This document shows positions 12,052 through 22,168 of a DNA stretch of 64,000 nt, piece after piece (within the stretch, counting starts at the first letter, position 1; each line of letters begins with the position of its first letter). Origin of the DNA: Agarophyton chilense (lineage: Eukaryota; Rhodophyta; Florideophyceae; Gracilariales; Gracilariaceae); contig JARGXX010000033.1 in assembly GCA_030374765.1 (NCBI GenBank), positions 496,001-560,000 of the forward strand, given 5' to 3'. The notes under the pieces are model-generated. The model searched no databases. It had not been told where the DNA came from and saw only the letters and a program-made list of their open reading frames with translations. Made by a program: the position numbers and the translations under genes.

Positions 12052-12055
12052 TTTC

Positions 12056-12073
12056 TGGTCTCCCGACTTAGAA
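12056..12073 (+). other. E2 primer-binding site
   Basis: TGGTCTCCCGACTTAGAA begins 4 nt after the 5' LTR. TGG pairs with the CCA end of a tRNA. Nearly the same 18 nt follow LTR A (62415-62432, minus) and LTR C (27037-27054, minus; 52562-52579, plus). I cannot name the tRNA. Confidence 0.8.
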
Positions 12074-12155
12074 ATACAAGAGACTACGCAGTCTCACTTC
12101 TTCAAATTCAAGGAGATACTCGTCTTTTTGCCCAGGTCGTCACCCGGACCCAGTC

Positions 12156-14474
12156 ATGAGCACCCGATCAGGTGCTTCTTTCAGGCGTTCGACTTCGAAC
12201 GACAATCAGTCCGTTTTGGGCAGTGGTCGAGAGGCTAGTTCTACAAAGAACAACGCCTCAGCACTCAGCGGAAGCAAACCCCCGAAACTTTTCCGAGTTG
12301 CTCAGTTAGCCCATGGACCGAAGCCCAGGGAGGCGCAGTCAGCGACTGCGAGAGATGCTGCCTCCTCACCCTCCCCAGTCGTGGGAGACACTTCTTCCTC
12401 CGGACCCGCAGGTCCTAGTGTGCCAGTGAACACATCATTGGTAGCTCTTGCTACCTTGCCTAGAGTGGAGTTCACTATTCTTCCCTTACTGAGGCTGGAC
12501 CCCCCAGCGAAACAGTCTACGACGACTGATACTGTTCGTCGCAGTAAGGTTTTTCCCCCTGAAAAAGGTCTTCATGCCCCACCCACGGGAGTAATTCCCA
12601 TCAACGTGGATGAAACTCCATCCCCAAGACCTCCAATGGACGTAGTACCGGTGCAAGTCCGACAGCTCTTCGTTGGCGAGGTCGTAGAACTCGTGCCCAG
12701 TCTCGTGAACCAGCAGGTTAACGAGGCTGAGCGGAGTTGGAAGGAATCCCTCGAAGCTCGACTCGCCGAACTAACTGTAAAGGTTGTAGGTGAAGTGCAA
12801 TCTGCGCTGCAACAACGCCTTCAATCTTTTCTTGCGGTCGAGATCCCCCGCCAGGTGTTGCATGCCACAGAACGAGGAGGTGCCACTTCTAATGGACAGG
12901 AGCTCCAGGGCCTGGAGACTCGAATTGTCAACCTGGACAAGAAGATTGAAGACCTAGAGTTCCAACGAGCTGCCCTGCAAGGCCAGGTGGCATTCCTTAT
13001 GAAGCATGGTACTTCTCCATCAGAAGGTGAGGTTCCCTCACACAAGCCCAGGGCTTCCAAAGCCAAGCAGGAGCGCAAACGCTCTAAGGTGAAGCGCAAA
13101 TCCGGTTCGGAATCTTCGTCCACGGATGATACATCATCCTCGAGCTCAGAGTCCGGTGCAGACTTGCGGAAGCATAATCTCGCAGAGATTAACCCTGCTA
13201 ATAACCGCTTCAAGAAAGTCTTGTCGTACAAGACATATCGGTTAGATAATCGAGCAACAAGCGAGAGCTCGAAAGTTAAGCGACTTGTCGCTTCTATGGT
13301 CAAGCGGTTCAATACCACCATGGCGAACCGTCGGTTCGAAGGAGCAGATCCTATGTCAGTCCTGACCTTTTTAGCCGCGTTCAAACGTGAGGCCAATAAC
13401 AACGGAATCTCCGAAGGTATGGCAAAGTTAGTACTCCCGTACTTCCTGACGGGCAATGCCCGTATAGCGTACGACAGTGCTTTGCACGTGGACGCGATTG
13501 ACGATTCCTCCACGGGAATCAAGTCATGGCCAGAGGCTATCATATTGCTGCTACGCAGCTACGCGAAGGATGAGTATATCCAGGATCTAGTACATGATCT
13601 TCGATTACTACGCCAGAGGGCTGGTGAGACTGAGCAGTCTTTCGGACAGCGTGTCCGCCTGATGTTCTCGAGACTTGGTGGGGTTTATTCACAGGAAGAG
13701 CAAATTGCTTCCTTCATCGAAGGGCTCTTGCCCAGCGTCGCTTCGTGTATGACACGAGACCGCCAGCTCCACCGCGATCGATTTACGACCTTGGACGCTG
13801 TGGTTGAACTGGCTATGTCTCATGGATATACGTCAAGGCTGACGCGACCACTCAGGCACCCGTTGAATGTTAAGACGTATCAGGTTAAGGCATCGGTGAT
13901 GTCACTGGAGGGTACGAACCTTTCCACCGATACGGCCCTGACAGGCCGTATTCTTGGCGACGACGCCATACTGCATATCGGCACCGATGTAGAGGGTCCG
14001 CCTACGGACCCAAGCTACAGTTGTAGCATAACAGAGGCGGAAACCCTTCCGCAATCTGACCGGTAGGGACAGAGTGACCCCGCGCTTCCGGTAGAGCCAA
14101 ATTATAACCCCCGTATGGAGGAGTGGGCGCAGCCCAAGCGCGTTGGATGGGTTGATCGAAGGCTCCAGCGGAGCCAGCATGCGCCGCGACGCAAAGCTTA
14201 CGGAGCTTGTTAGTTGTGCGCCAATTTCGACCACGTGGTCGCTGATTGCGAGTAGATCACTCCGGCCATTCGAGCGCAGGCTCGAAAGCGTATAATGGAG
14301 GCTTCTACAGAGATAGCTACAAGGATGCCGGCGATGGTGTACTATGTGGCAGGACTCACGCCTCCACGAAGAGGATACCAGGCCCTACGACATAGCGCGG
14401 TGTCCGCGCAACCCCAGGTCCTTTGCAAGGACAACGCTGAGCCCCAAGCTCAGGGAAACGTCCCCCGGACTTAG
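12156..14474 (+). pseudogene. E2 gag (three internal TAG codons)
   Basis: ATG at 12156 opens a Ser/Thr/Pro-rich N-terminus (about residues 1-185). A coiled-coil-like segment follows (about 190-290, LETRIVNLDKKIEDLEFQ). Then come a basic patch and a Ser run (about 305-340), and the capsid domain (about 350-560) with NPANNRFKKVLSYKTYRL and GISEGMAKLVLPYFLTG. The zinc knuckle at residues 685-698 reads C-stop-LCANFDHVVADC; the E1 copy has Trp at the stop (CWFC), so TGG became TAG at 14211-14213. Other stops are TAG at 14064-14066 and 14253-14255. The proper gag stop is TAG at 14472-14474. There is no indel over 2.3 kb. Gag assembles the particle and binds element RNA. Confidence 0.9.
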
Positions 14475-14504
14475 AGGCTCAAGTATCCTCTTCTAAGACT
14501 CCGG
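14453..14504 (+). promoter_or_regulatory. Programmed -1 frameshift signal between E2 gag and pol
   Basis: The heptamer GGGAAAC at 14453-14459 is in the gag frame as CA[G GGA AAC], the X XXY YYZ form known to drive -1 slippage. The -1 (pol) frame is closed by TGA at 14438-14440 and gag ends at 14472-14474, so only 34 nt allow the shift, and the heptamer lies there. After a 5-nt spacer (14460-14464) comes a stem: CCGGACTTAGA (14465-14475) pairs with TCTAAG (14492-14497) and TCCGG (14500-14504), with a 2-nt bulge. The gag stop lies within the stem. Family C has GGAAAAC at the matching place. Confidence 0.85.
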
Positions 14505-17500
14505 ATATCAGAGACGAAGGTGACGAAATCGTTACCAAGTGTCTATTAGACAAGTTTGCGGAAGTTGTTACGCCGCAACAGGACCCCGTCCTCAAAATAG
14601 GACGCTTCAACTACAAAGTTGTAGCTCGTGTGGGCTTTACCAAAGACGATACCATGGAGGTTTTATCCGTATTGGATACAGGGGCCGCTCCTAACCTCAT
14701 CCACCAGGATGCAGTTCCGGGGTTGAGGATAACCCCATTGGCACCCGCTCAGAAGTCCCTCGGACTTAACGACGCAGAAGGGCATGCCCTCAAAATACGC
14801 GGCACCACCCTGCTAACCGTCCGCATCGCGGATTATCTAGCACGCGTACCATTCCTGGTCGCCGAACATCTGAGTACAGACGTGATCCTAGGATGTGATC
14901 TCATCGATAAGCAGGTTGACGCTATCCACCCTAAGAGGGGGGCCCCATATATGAGTAACTACTCATCTGTTCCGATATACCGACGACCGGCATCTGATTG
15001 GCGTCGCACGCCACCGAAGGGTGAGAGAAAGAAGCTAAAGAAAAACCCCTTCTACCATTGCAGACGTATTCACGTCGCACGGAAGATAGCCCTTTCTCAT
15101 AGCTCTGAAACCATCGTCTTGGCGAGGTGCGCCGATGGAGGAAGTGTCTTCCTCCAGCCAGAAGAGAAGCTTTTCGACAAATATCACGTTCGTCTGGCGA
15201 ATGGCGTCGCGAACGTTCGCAGCAACAGACCGTTCAGAGTTATTGTCGCCAACTTCGCTCGTCACGAAGTGACGCTTTGTAAAGGACAAGTCCTTGGTCG
15301 TGCTGTTCCGCAGCGCCCGTTAGACATCTACGCAATCCTGCACGATCGACAACCCGAGGAATCGGAACCCGGAAAACTCAGGCCACACCCGGCTTGTGAC
15401 ACCAGAGAGTCGCGGACGACCGAGCCTCCAACGAGACTTTTGGACTCGATAGATCTCTCGGAGACGTCGCCAAAGATGCAGCGTGCCGTGAAAGAGATGC
15501 TTGGTAAGCATGAAGACATGTGGAGCGGTAAGCTTGGAGAGATTCGAGGACCTCCTCATCGGATCAAGTTGATGTCAGGGGCAACCCCTGTTCACTGGCA
15601 GCCTTATCGAGCTGGACCGAAGATTAGAGAACACGAGTTCGCCGAAGTTAAGCGTATGCTTGGTGCAGGTGTCATCGAACCGGCCAGGTCAGAGTGGCCA
15701 AGCCCAGTTGTCTTTGTTCCGAAACCCGACGGAAGCCTACGCTTCTGCGTAGATTATAGGCGCCTCAACGCCCTTACTGTGAAGGATACCTATCCCCTAC
15801 CCCGCATAGACGCGTGTCTTGACAGCTTGGGCGATGCCCAGTTCTTTACCACGCTAGATTACAATAGCGGGTATTGGCAACTGTCCGTCGCGCCTCAAGA
15901 TCAGGAAAAAACCACGTTCACGTGTCACGCAGGGACCTATAGGTTCACTCGTATGCCCTTTGGGCTTTGCAACCCCCCAGCAACGTTCCAGAGAATCGTG
16001 GATATCCTGCTAGCAGGATTCAAATGGCAATGTTGCCTGGTGTATATTGATGGTGTCATCATCTTCTCCAAAAATGCGGACGAACACATACGACATGTGG
16101 ACGAGATACTCACTGTTCTCAGAAACGCAGGGTTAACCCTGAAGTTGAAGAAGTGTCACTTCTTTCGGAGGTCAGTAGATTACCTTGGCCACGTAATCAA
16201 ACCGGGCCTGTTGGAAGTTGCCACGGAGAACCTTGAGGCTCTCCAGAAGGCGCGCCCACCTGCGACGCAGACTGAAGTTCGATCCTTTCGCGGAATGTGC
16301 AACGTCTACCGACGTTTTGTGCGAAATTTCGCGAAAGTTGCTGCACCGCTGACGGAGCTTACGAAGAAAGAGGTTTCACCTCGATTGCCGCAGCTCACAG
16401 CTGAGCAGTTAGAAGCGTTCGAAACGCTTAAGCAAGCACTGACGCACCCGCCAGTGTTAAAGCTACCAAGGGCAGACCGCCCGTTTACGGTGGAGACCGA
16501 TGCCAGCGCTGGCCAGATTGGTTGCGTCTTGACGCAAGTTCATAACGAAATCCATCATCCAGTTGGGTATTGGAGCCGGATCTAGTCCGCCACTGAGTAG
16601 AGATACTCCACTACGGAGCGAGAATGTCTCGCAGTTGTGTGGGCGCTGACCATATTACGGCCTTACTTAGAGCGCACGCACTTCACAGTGATCAGCGACC
16701 ACCAGTCCTTGAGATGGCTTCTCGGATTGTCGGACTCCGACGCGAATAGCCGCCTAACTAGATGGAGGTTACGCCTCGCAGAGTATGATTACGAAGTCAT
16801 TTACAAGAAGGGCTCGGAAAACCAAGCGGCCGATGCGTTGTCGCGCATGCCCACAGATGGTGAGACCGCTATGAGACCTTCAGAGGATATACGCTGTTTT
16901 GTGTGTGAGCCGGAGGCTACAAGCCCGAGCATCACGTTCTGCAATGCCTCGCATCCTTGGGATGCCGCCCTCGACGTTGAAGAACATGAGCTGACGGCGG
17001 TTTCGCTAGAAGAATTGCTCGCCGAGCAAGCCACAGACTCGTTCTGTGAGGACATGAGAGAACGATCTCTCCATGACCCCAAATACCGTGTGTACACGGA
17101 CCATGATGGACTATTAGTCCGCAAAGCTAGAATAGATCAAAGCGAGCAGGTGCTTACACCAATATCGCTAAGGGAGCGCGTGATGCATATGCATCATTAC
17201 CCCCGTGTCGAAGGACACCCGGGAGGACGAAGGATGTACGCCACAATGCGTCGACACTATTACTGGCCAAGTATGGCTGCCGATGTGTACCGTTTGGTCA
17301 ACGAGTGTGACTCGTGTGTGAAGGAGAGGATTTCTCTTGTCAGAAAAAGCTCCCGATTGAAGCTGTTCTCGGCGACCGCACCGCTGGAAAGTGTCGCGAT
17401 CGACATCCTGGGGCCACTTCAGACTACGAGTAGAGGTAATCTTTACCTGCTGGTGATCTGTGACCGCTTCACAAAGTTGAAGAAGACCATCCCTTTGTCG

Positions 17501-18517
17501 AACACCGATTCATTCGCAATTGCAAGGGCGTTCTGCACCCACTGGGTGTTTGTATACGGACCACCCGTCACTGTCCTGTCGGGCAATGGATCTAACTTCG
17601 CCTCGAAGTTCTTTCAGAGCGCTTGCCAAATCCTTGGCATCAAGAACCTCTTCACGTCCACGTACCATCCGCAGACCAACGGTCAAGTCGAGAGGTTCAA
17701 CCGAACCATGTTGTCTGCCTTGAGGCATTATGTTGCTGAGCATCAGCACAACTGGGACCTTTACAGCGATGCGCTGACCTTTGGGTACAATACACAAGTC
17801 TATTCTAGCACCGGCCATTCCCCGTTCGAGTAGGTACTCGCTAACGCCCCGGAGCTGCTGGCTCTACAAAGACTCGGAACCCTAAAAGGGAAGGCTCCTC
17901 GCGAGATTAAGATGCAGTTTTTGACACAGCTGCGTCAACTGCTGTCGCGCGCGACCGGTGCCTTAACTAAAGCGCAGCAATGCTACAAGCAGCGGTACGA
18001 TGCTCGCGTCGTTGAGAAGCGAATGCCGGAACCTGGTACGTATGTGTACCTGCGGAGGCACTTAGACCTTAGGGAGCCAGAGGTTCCAGGTGAGAAGATC
18101 TCCCGTAAATTGAAACGAAAGGTCTTTGGACCTTACAAGGTCATCAGCGGTGACGAGGAAAACCACACGGTTCTTATTGAGAACGATGGACTTGAGGAGT
18201 GTCATAACTTGGACCACATGGTCATTGGAACGTCTAAGCCGCCCGCGGTGACGGGAGATGACGAAAGCGTCATAGACAAGATAGTGGGTCATACCCAGGG
18301 AGTGGCGGAGGAACGCAAGTACCAAGTTCGGTGGCTCGGATATACAGCAGGGGAAGACACCTTCCACACAGCTGATAGCCTGCCGTGAAACCTCGTGGTT
18401 CTCTACTGCCGTCGACGGAAGATCAGCGTCCCCAACCGGGATGAGATACTTCTGCGAGCTAACCATGGCTCCACTCATGACCTAGTGGTACCCGCTGAGG
18501 CAAACTCGCATGTGTAA
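14453..18517 (+). pseudogene. E2 pol: protease, RT, RNase H, integrase, chromodomain (stops, no frameshifts)
   Basis: Read in the -1 frame from the slip site, this is one frame of about 1350 codons ending at TAA 18515-18517. Protease: VLDTGAAPNLIH and ILGCDLIDK (about 14665-14910). RT from about 15480 with FCVDYRRLNAL and FTRMPFGLCNPPATFQ; the catalytic box reads YIDG, not YIDD. RNase H: VETDASAGQIG, then STTERECLAVVW. Integrase: HHYPRVEGHPGG and CDSC zinc ligands; the second catalytic Asp is missing (VLSGNGSNF where E1 has LLTDNGSK), while GQVERFN is kept. The chromodomain is at about 18260-18420. Internal stops: TAG 16583-16585, 16598-16600 and 17831-17833, and TGA 18386-18388. Both Asp to Gly changes would abolish activity. 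Confidence 0.92.
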
Positions 18518-18704
18518 ACACAACACTGAAACTGTTTGACCTGTGCGGGCTCCCCGCTATTGCGGCCGGAGCAGAGCCCGTCCCAATCCCAACACATTCG
18601 CTAGATGGCTAACCTACTGGAATGGTAGAGCAAAGGAGGCAAGCAGGTGTTCAAGGGAACGCATTTGTTTTATGAAAAGAAGGTTTGGACAGCTACACTT
18701 GAGA

Positions 18705-20513
18705 TTATTCCTCCTCACTATCTAGGAGTTCGTCCCCAGGGGCCGTCGACGGCCCTGCAGGCACGGCAGTGCTGCTGATATCAGGGATAGCCCCCGTAGT
18801 CGGAGTGGTTGGTGCGGCTACTGCAGCAGGCCCCGGCGTTGACGAAGGGTTGTTGGCCATCCTGGCCTGGAGTTGAGCAAGGCTCGTCACCCCGTAGGCC
18901 TTGAGGTCATCCAGTAGAGCTGCAGCGGAGTTCTCTTTTGCAAGCTCACTTGGCGGTGCGGGCACCAATCCGGGTTTTGGCCGTTTAACCAACAGTTGGT
19001 CGACCATGTTGACATCCCTCGGTTCGGAGGCCAGCTTCGCTAGTTGTTGGCGTCGCCATTCTGCAAGGCGTACCGAGTTCGTCGAGTTCGACGAGGTAGA
19101 TCTCCGGCCTACAGAGAGAGGAGCTATGAAGTTGGCCCGCGGATTCTCCACAACGAGGTTGCCTTTTTGGTCATGGCCGACTAGGTATTGTTCTGGAATG
19201 TCCAGAGTCCAAAGGATTGGGTTGAAAACAACCCAATCACAGCCGCGATGCACCGGAGTTGCTCCATCGTTGTGGGCAGGGCGCATGGCGCCACACATTC
19301 GGACGCGTGGCGTCGCAGGGAATTCAGGAAACACCTCGTCTTTCGGAAGAGAAGACCACCAGATCTTGTCGATAGATTCGACTAGAGTCTCCAGACTCTC
19401 CGCTTCGGCGTTGCATCGCTCGTCATCAGCCAGATCGGGCAGGACGGCAGTGAGATTAAGATCGCTTATGTCCTTGCGTACCGGTGGAGAGATCCACCAT
19501 AAGCGACCCGCGCGGGCCTCATAGATGAGATGGCGTGCCACCGAGCAGGCCCATTCAGTGCGGAGCACTGTTTGGTATCCAGGATACCTGGTGAAGTATG
19601 AGCCACGGTAGACGACTACCGGCGGAATTTCGTTGATTAAACCGTAGGGGACTTCAACTTCCTCCCACCACCATGGGAAAGGCCATGATATGTCGCGGAT
19701 GACATCTTTCTGGAAGCAGTAGACCTCGACTTGGTGGTAGGCTACCAGAACCTGGTACTTATGTCGGCGCATGCGCTCGAATTTTCGCCAAGAATGTGGC
19801 GTGTACGTCATGATTTTGTCGCGCCAAGCGTCCATCGGAGGTAGTACCCTTGGGGCGAAGTCGCCTGACGCATCGCGCCTACAGGGGTCGAGGACCCAAT
19901 TGGCTCCGTTGTCACGGATGACCGTCGGAGGCAGCACACGGAGTATTTTCGGATTCCGTAGGATGCGCTCAATCTCCTCGGCACCCATGCCGTTGTGGAC
20001 TTCCTCGAAGGTGGTCAGCCAGGGAATCCCCTCATCATCCTCGCAGAGGTACGGGAAAGGCAAGCAAAGCTTGTGAACCAGAGGGCGGCCGTCCGCCCAA
20101 CTTTCAACCCTGTCAAGGGAGCTTTCGCGTAGCGTGCTCGCTACGTACGGTTCATCCGCCGGATGTCGGTAGAACTCGATGTCTACCCAGCCGATTATGT
20201 CATCGGAAATTAAGCGGCGGAACGCGGCAAGACGCGCTCGTCGTTCGATTACCAGCCACAAAAAGTGACGGCGACCCCACACGGTCAGGAGCAATGAAGG
20301 ATGGCTAGCCATCTCCCTGAAGGTGTACGAGCGGAAGCACTCTTCGATTTCTGCGACATCTTGTAGCCATGTGGCTACTTTCGCGAGTCCTATTGAGACT
20401 TCAGGACGAGACAAGGTTGTCTCTGAGGCCCAGCGAACCCGTTGAAGCGATCGCTCGAAGAGCGGTTCACGGTGGCCATCGCGGCGGTGCTTGCAGGGAT
20501 CCGTTCCTATCAT
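18705..20513 (-). CDS. Antisense ORF of E2 (aORF-E2), 602 aa, unknown function, intact
   Basis: This fully open minus-strand frame lies tail-to-tail with pol (188-nt gap) and starts 105 bp from the 3' LTR. The protein is Trp-rich (over 20 W), with clusters such as ISWPFPWWWEEVEVPYGL and KIWWSS. Residues about 30-480 form the conserved part; motifs shared with aORF-E1 and aORF-A are PPVVVYRGSYFTRYPGY, GRLWWISPPVRKDIS and WVVFNPILWTLDIPEQ. The tail (about 480-602) is low-complexity Ala/Pro/Thr and ends acidic (DELLDSEEE). No signal peptide, membrane segment or known catalytic motif is visible. Some plant Ty3 elements have extra ORFs here, occasionally antisense, but I do not recognise this family. 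A capsid-like, envelope-like or silencing-suppressor role would be guesswork. It is intact while gag-pol has seven stops. Confidence 0.75.
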   Translation of the reverse strand: MIGTDPCKHRRDGHREPLFERSLQRVRWASETTLSRPEVSIGLAKVATWLQDVAEIEECFRSYTFREMASHPSLLLTVWGRRHFLWLVIERRARLAAFRRLISDDIIGWVDIEFYRHPADEPYVASTLRESSLDRVESWADGRPLVHKLCLPFPYLCEDDEGIPWLTTFEEVHNGMGAEEIERILRNPKILRVLPPTVIRDNGANWVLDPCRRDASGDFAPRVLPPMDAWRDKIMTYTPHSWRKFERMRRHKYQVLVAYHQVEVYCFQKDVIRDISWPFPWWWEEVEVPYGLINEIPPVVVYRGSYFTRYPGYQTVLRTEWACSVARHLIYEARAGRLWWISPPVRKDISDLNLTAVLPDLADDERCNAEAESLETLVESIDKIWWSSLPKDEVFPEFPATPRVRMCGAMRPAHNDGATPVHRGCDWVVFNPILWTLDIPEQYLVGHDQKGNLVVENPRANFIAPLSVGRRSTSSNSTNSVRLAEWRRQQLAKLASEPRDVNMVDQLLVKRPKPGLVPAPPSELAKENSAAALLDDLKAYGVTSLAQLQARMANNPSSTPGPAAVAAPTTPTTGAIPDISSTAVPAGPSTAPGDELLDSEEE

Positions 20514-20617
20514 ACTGTGAGTGGCACAGTTGAAGCAATATCAGCGATGCTGTGCTGTATTGTGATCGGGATCACTCTTGGCTGTAGCGGGGACGCTACA
20601 AGCTGAGAAGGGCGTGA

Positions 20618-21791
20618 TGTGACGCAACGCGCCGGGCCCTTATTTAGGACAAGAAGCCATCCTCCTCCGACCTCCTTACACTAAGCAGTGACGACGCCGT
20701 AATAGCTGGCATACTGCCAGGATGAAATAACGTGCATGGCGCTAGGTGTCATACGTGTGGCAATGGCCGGCAGCTAGTTCGTGTGGTTGGCACCATACAG
20801 TGCTCTGCACTGCTGCCTTGTAATTTTTAATTGTATTTATTAGTTGTAATCTATCGTAATGGCTAACTGCTAAGCGGCCGGCGGTACTTGAGCGCCGGGT
20901 CGCCGGGGGCTATACCGAAGTAAAGTCCCAAGAAAGGCCAGAGGCCCTCCGAACTACTAGTTCGTGTCTTGAGACAATAGGGTTATCAGACCTTCGTTCC
21001 CAGTCGACGCCGACAAGACAGGCAACAGTCTGATCAACTGCTGCAGAGCTCGCGTTTTAGCCTATCGAGGATTCCCCGTCCAGTCCTTGCCCTCACGGCC
21101 ATCGGTCGCCGCGTGGCTCATTGCACTTTCGCTCGGTCTATTGGACCGCTGGCAGTTCTACTGCCCGAGCAGATTGTAGACCCGTATCCGTTGGATACCG
21201 AGGTGTGGATCGGGAGCCTCGAATAAGTGAGTATCACTTCCAGGTGCAGCTGGTAAAGGCAGGCAGGCGCATTCGTCTGGGCGCTGGTTCAATCCCAGGG
21301 CTTGCCCTGCTTTGCTATCGTCACCCGTTGGGTGTGACTGATTACCACTTTGTGGCGCCACTCGGCATAGCCAAGCAGACGCTCTCGTCTGAGCGCTGGT
21401 ACAATCTCAGGGCTTGCCCTGCTTTGCTATCGCCACCCGTTGGGTGAAGTGGTTGGTGCGCCGTTGCCGACGTTAGGGTCGTGGCGCTCGTCCGGGCTCT
21501 GGTACAATCCCGGGGCTCGCCCCGGCTACTCGTCATACGCGGCGTATATCCAGGCCGATCACTTCGGTTCGTGTCGGATCGACCCCACTCCGAGCACGTC
21601 TTCCGGACGCCAAGAGCTCCTGTGGAACGATAGAAGTCTGTGCCTAGTAGACACTCCTCGCCTTGCGACGACGTCTCTCTTGAGTCGTTGCGGACTCTAG
21701 GGCCAGATAGCCGACCCCGGCTTTCCAGGCTCTGCTTGTGTGTAGCTCTCGCCGCCCGCAGCTGGTCTCCCGAGTAGCGCATTGCGTTACG
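20618..21791 (+). repeat. E2 3' LTR
   Basis: It runs from TGTGACGCAACG to TTGCGTTACG, about 98% identical by eye to the 5' LTR; the final base is G where the 5' LTR has A. It carries the same three hairpin units. The preceding stretch (about 20601-20617, AGCTGAGAAGGGCGTGA) is only a weak polypurine tract. Confidence 0.93.
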
Positions 21792-21796
21792 GACAA
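21792..21796. repeat. Target-site duplication of E2, right copy (GACAA)
   Basis: It matches 10872-10876. Removing E2 plus one copy restores a continuous antisense frame in E1. Confidence 0.9.
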
Positions 21797-22168
21797 GCCC
21801 AAGTAGGTATCCAATTGTGGTCTGGTAAGAGCTGCCGGCAACGACGAACTCTTTACCGCCACAGGCTAATAGTGCTTCAACTGGTCATTGTTCGTCACCT
21901 AGTCGAAGTTAATACCAAAAGGTCCATACTGACTCGTCGTGCAGTTTGGCGCACCAAACGCGAGATTGTGAGCCCAATTGGTCTGGGTCGTCGAAGGAAG
22001 TCCACCACTGCATTAGTACGGGTCAGCCGGAGTCCGAGGGAAGAACTCAGTTGCAGGGACAGGCATACTGCGAAACCCAATGTTGGTAGGGGTTCGCGAA
22101 GTCGAGCGAGTTACCCTCTTGGTAGTACCACCGCGTCCACGCCCACGAGATGGGCCGCTACCTGACAT
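21797..22168 (-). pseudogene. E1 antisense ORF, N-terminal part
   Basis: ATG at 22168 (minus) opens an Arg/Gly-rich N-terminus (SGPSRGRGRGGTTKRVTRS) that could bind nucleic acid. Stops occur at 22013-22015 (TAA), 21899-21901 (TAG) and 21866-21868 (TAG). At 21797 the frame jumps over E2 to 10876 and continues in phase. LTRPQLDTYLGLSRW across the junction resembles LSRPEVSIGLAKV near the start of aORF-E2, so the join lies within a conserved part of the protein. Confidence 0.7.

Larger units (their letters stand above)
10877..21791 (+). mobile_element. E2: complete Ty3/gypsy (chromodomain) retrotransposon with antisense ORF
   Basis: This is a 10.9-kb element bounded by two LTRs of about 1175 bp with near-inverted termini (TGTGACGCAACG against CATTGCGTTACA) and flanked by GACAA. 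By eye the LTRs differ at about 20 positions, roughly 98% identity, so insertion is fairly recent. The order is LTR, primer-binding site, gag, -1 frame pol, antisense ORF, LTR. It sits inside the antisense ORF of E1. It is probably dead: gag and pol contain seven stops, and catalytic Asp residues of RT and integrase are replaced by Gly. Confidence 0.95.

Noticed and set aside
12821..13543. 240-codon minus-strand frame inside E2 gag as another antisense gene
   Set aside because: It mirrors gag coding bias, has no counterpart in C1, C2 or E1 gag, and lacks the conserved antisense motifs.
14064..18388. All E2 stops are Trp codons mutated by APOBEC-like or RIP-like editing
   Set aside because: Only the zinc-knuckle stop is backed by a homologue with Trp. 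At 16583, 16598 and 17831 the relatives have Met/Leu, Gln and Leu, so different base changes are needed.
12156..18517. TAG reassigned to an amino acid in this genome
   Set aside because: The E2 gag and several other frames end naturally at TAG, older elements have mixed stop types, and no host gene here has an internal TAG. Evidence is too thin for recoding.
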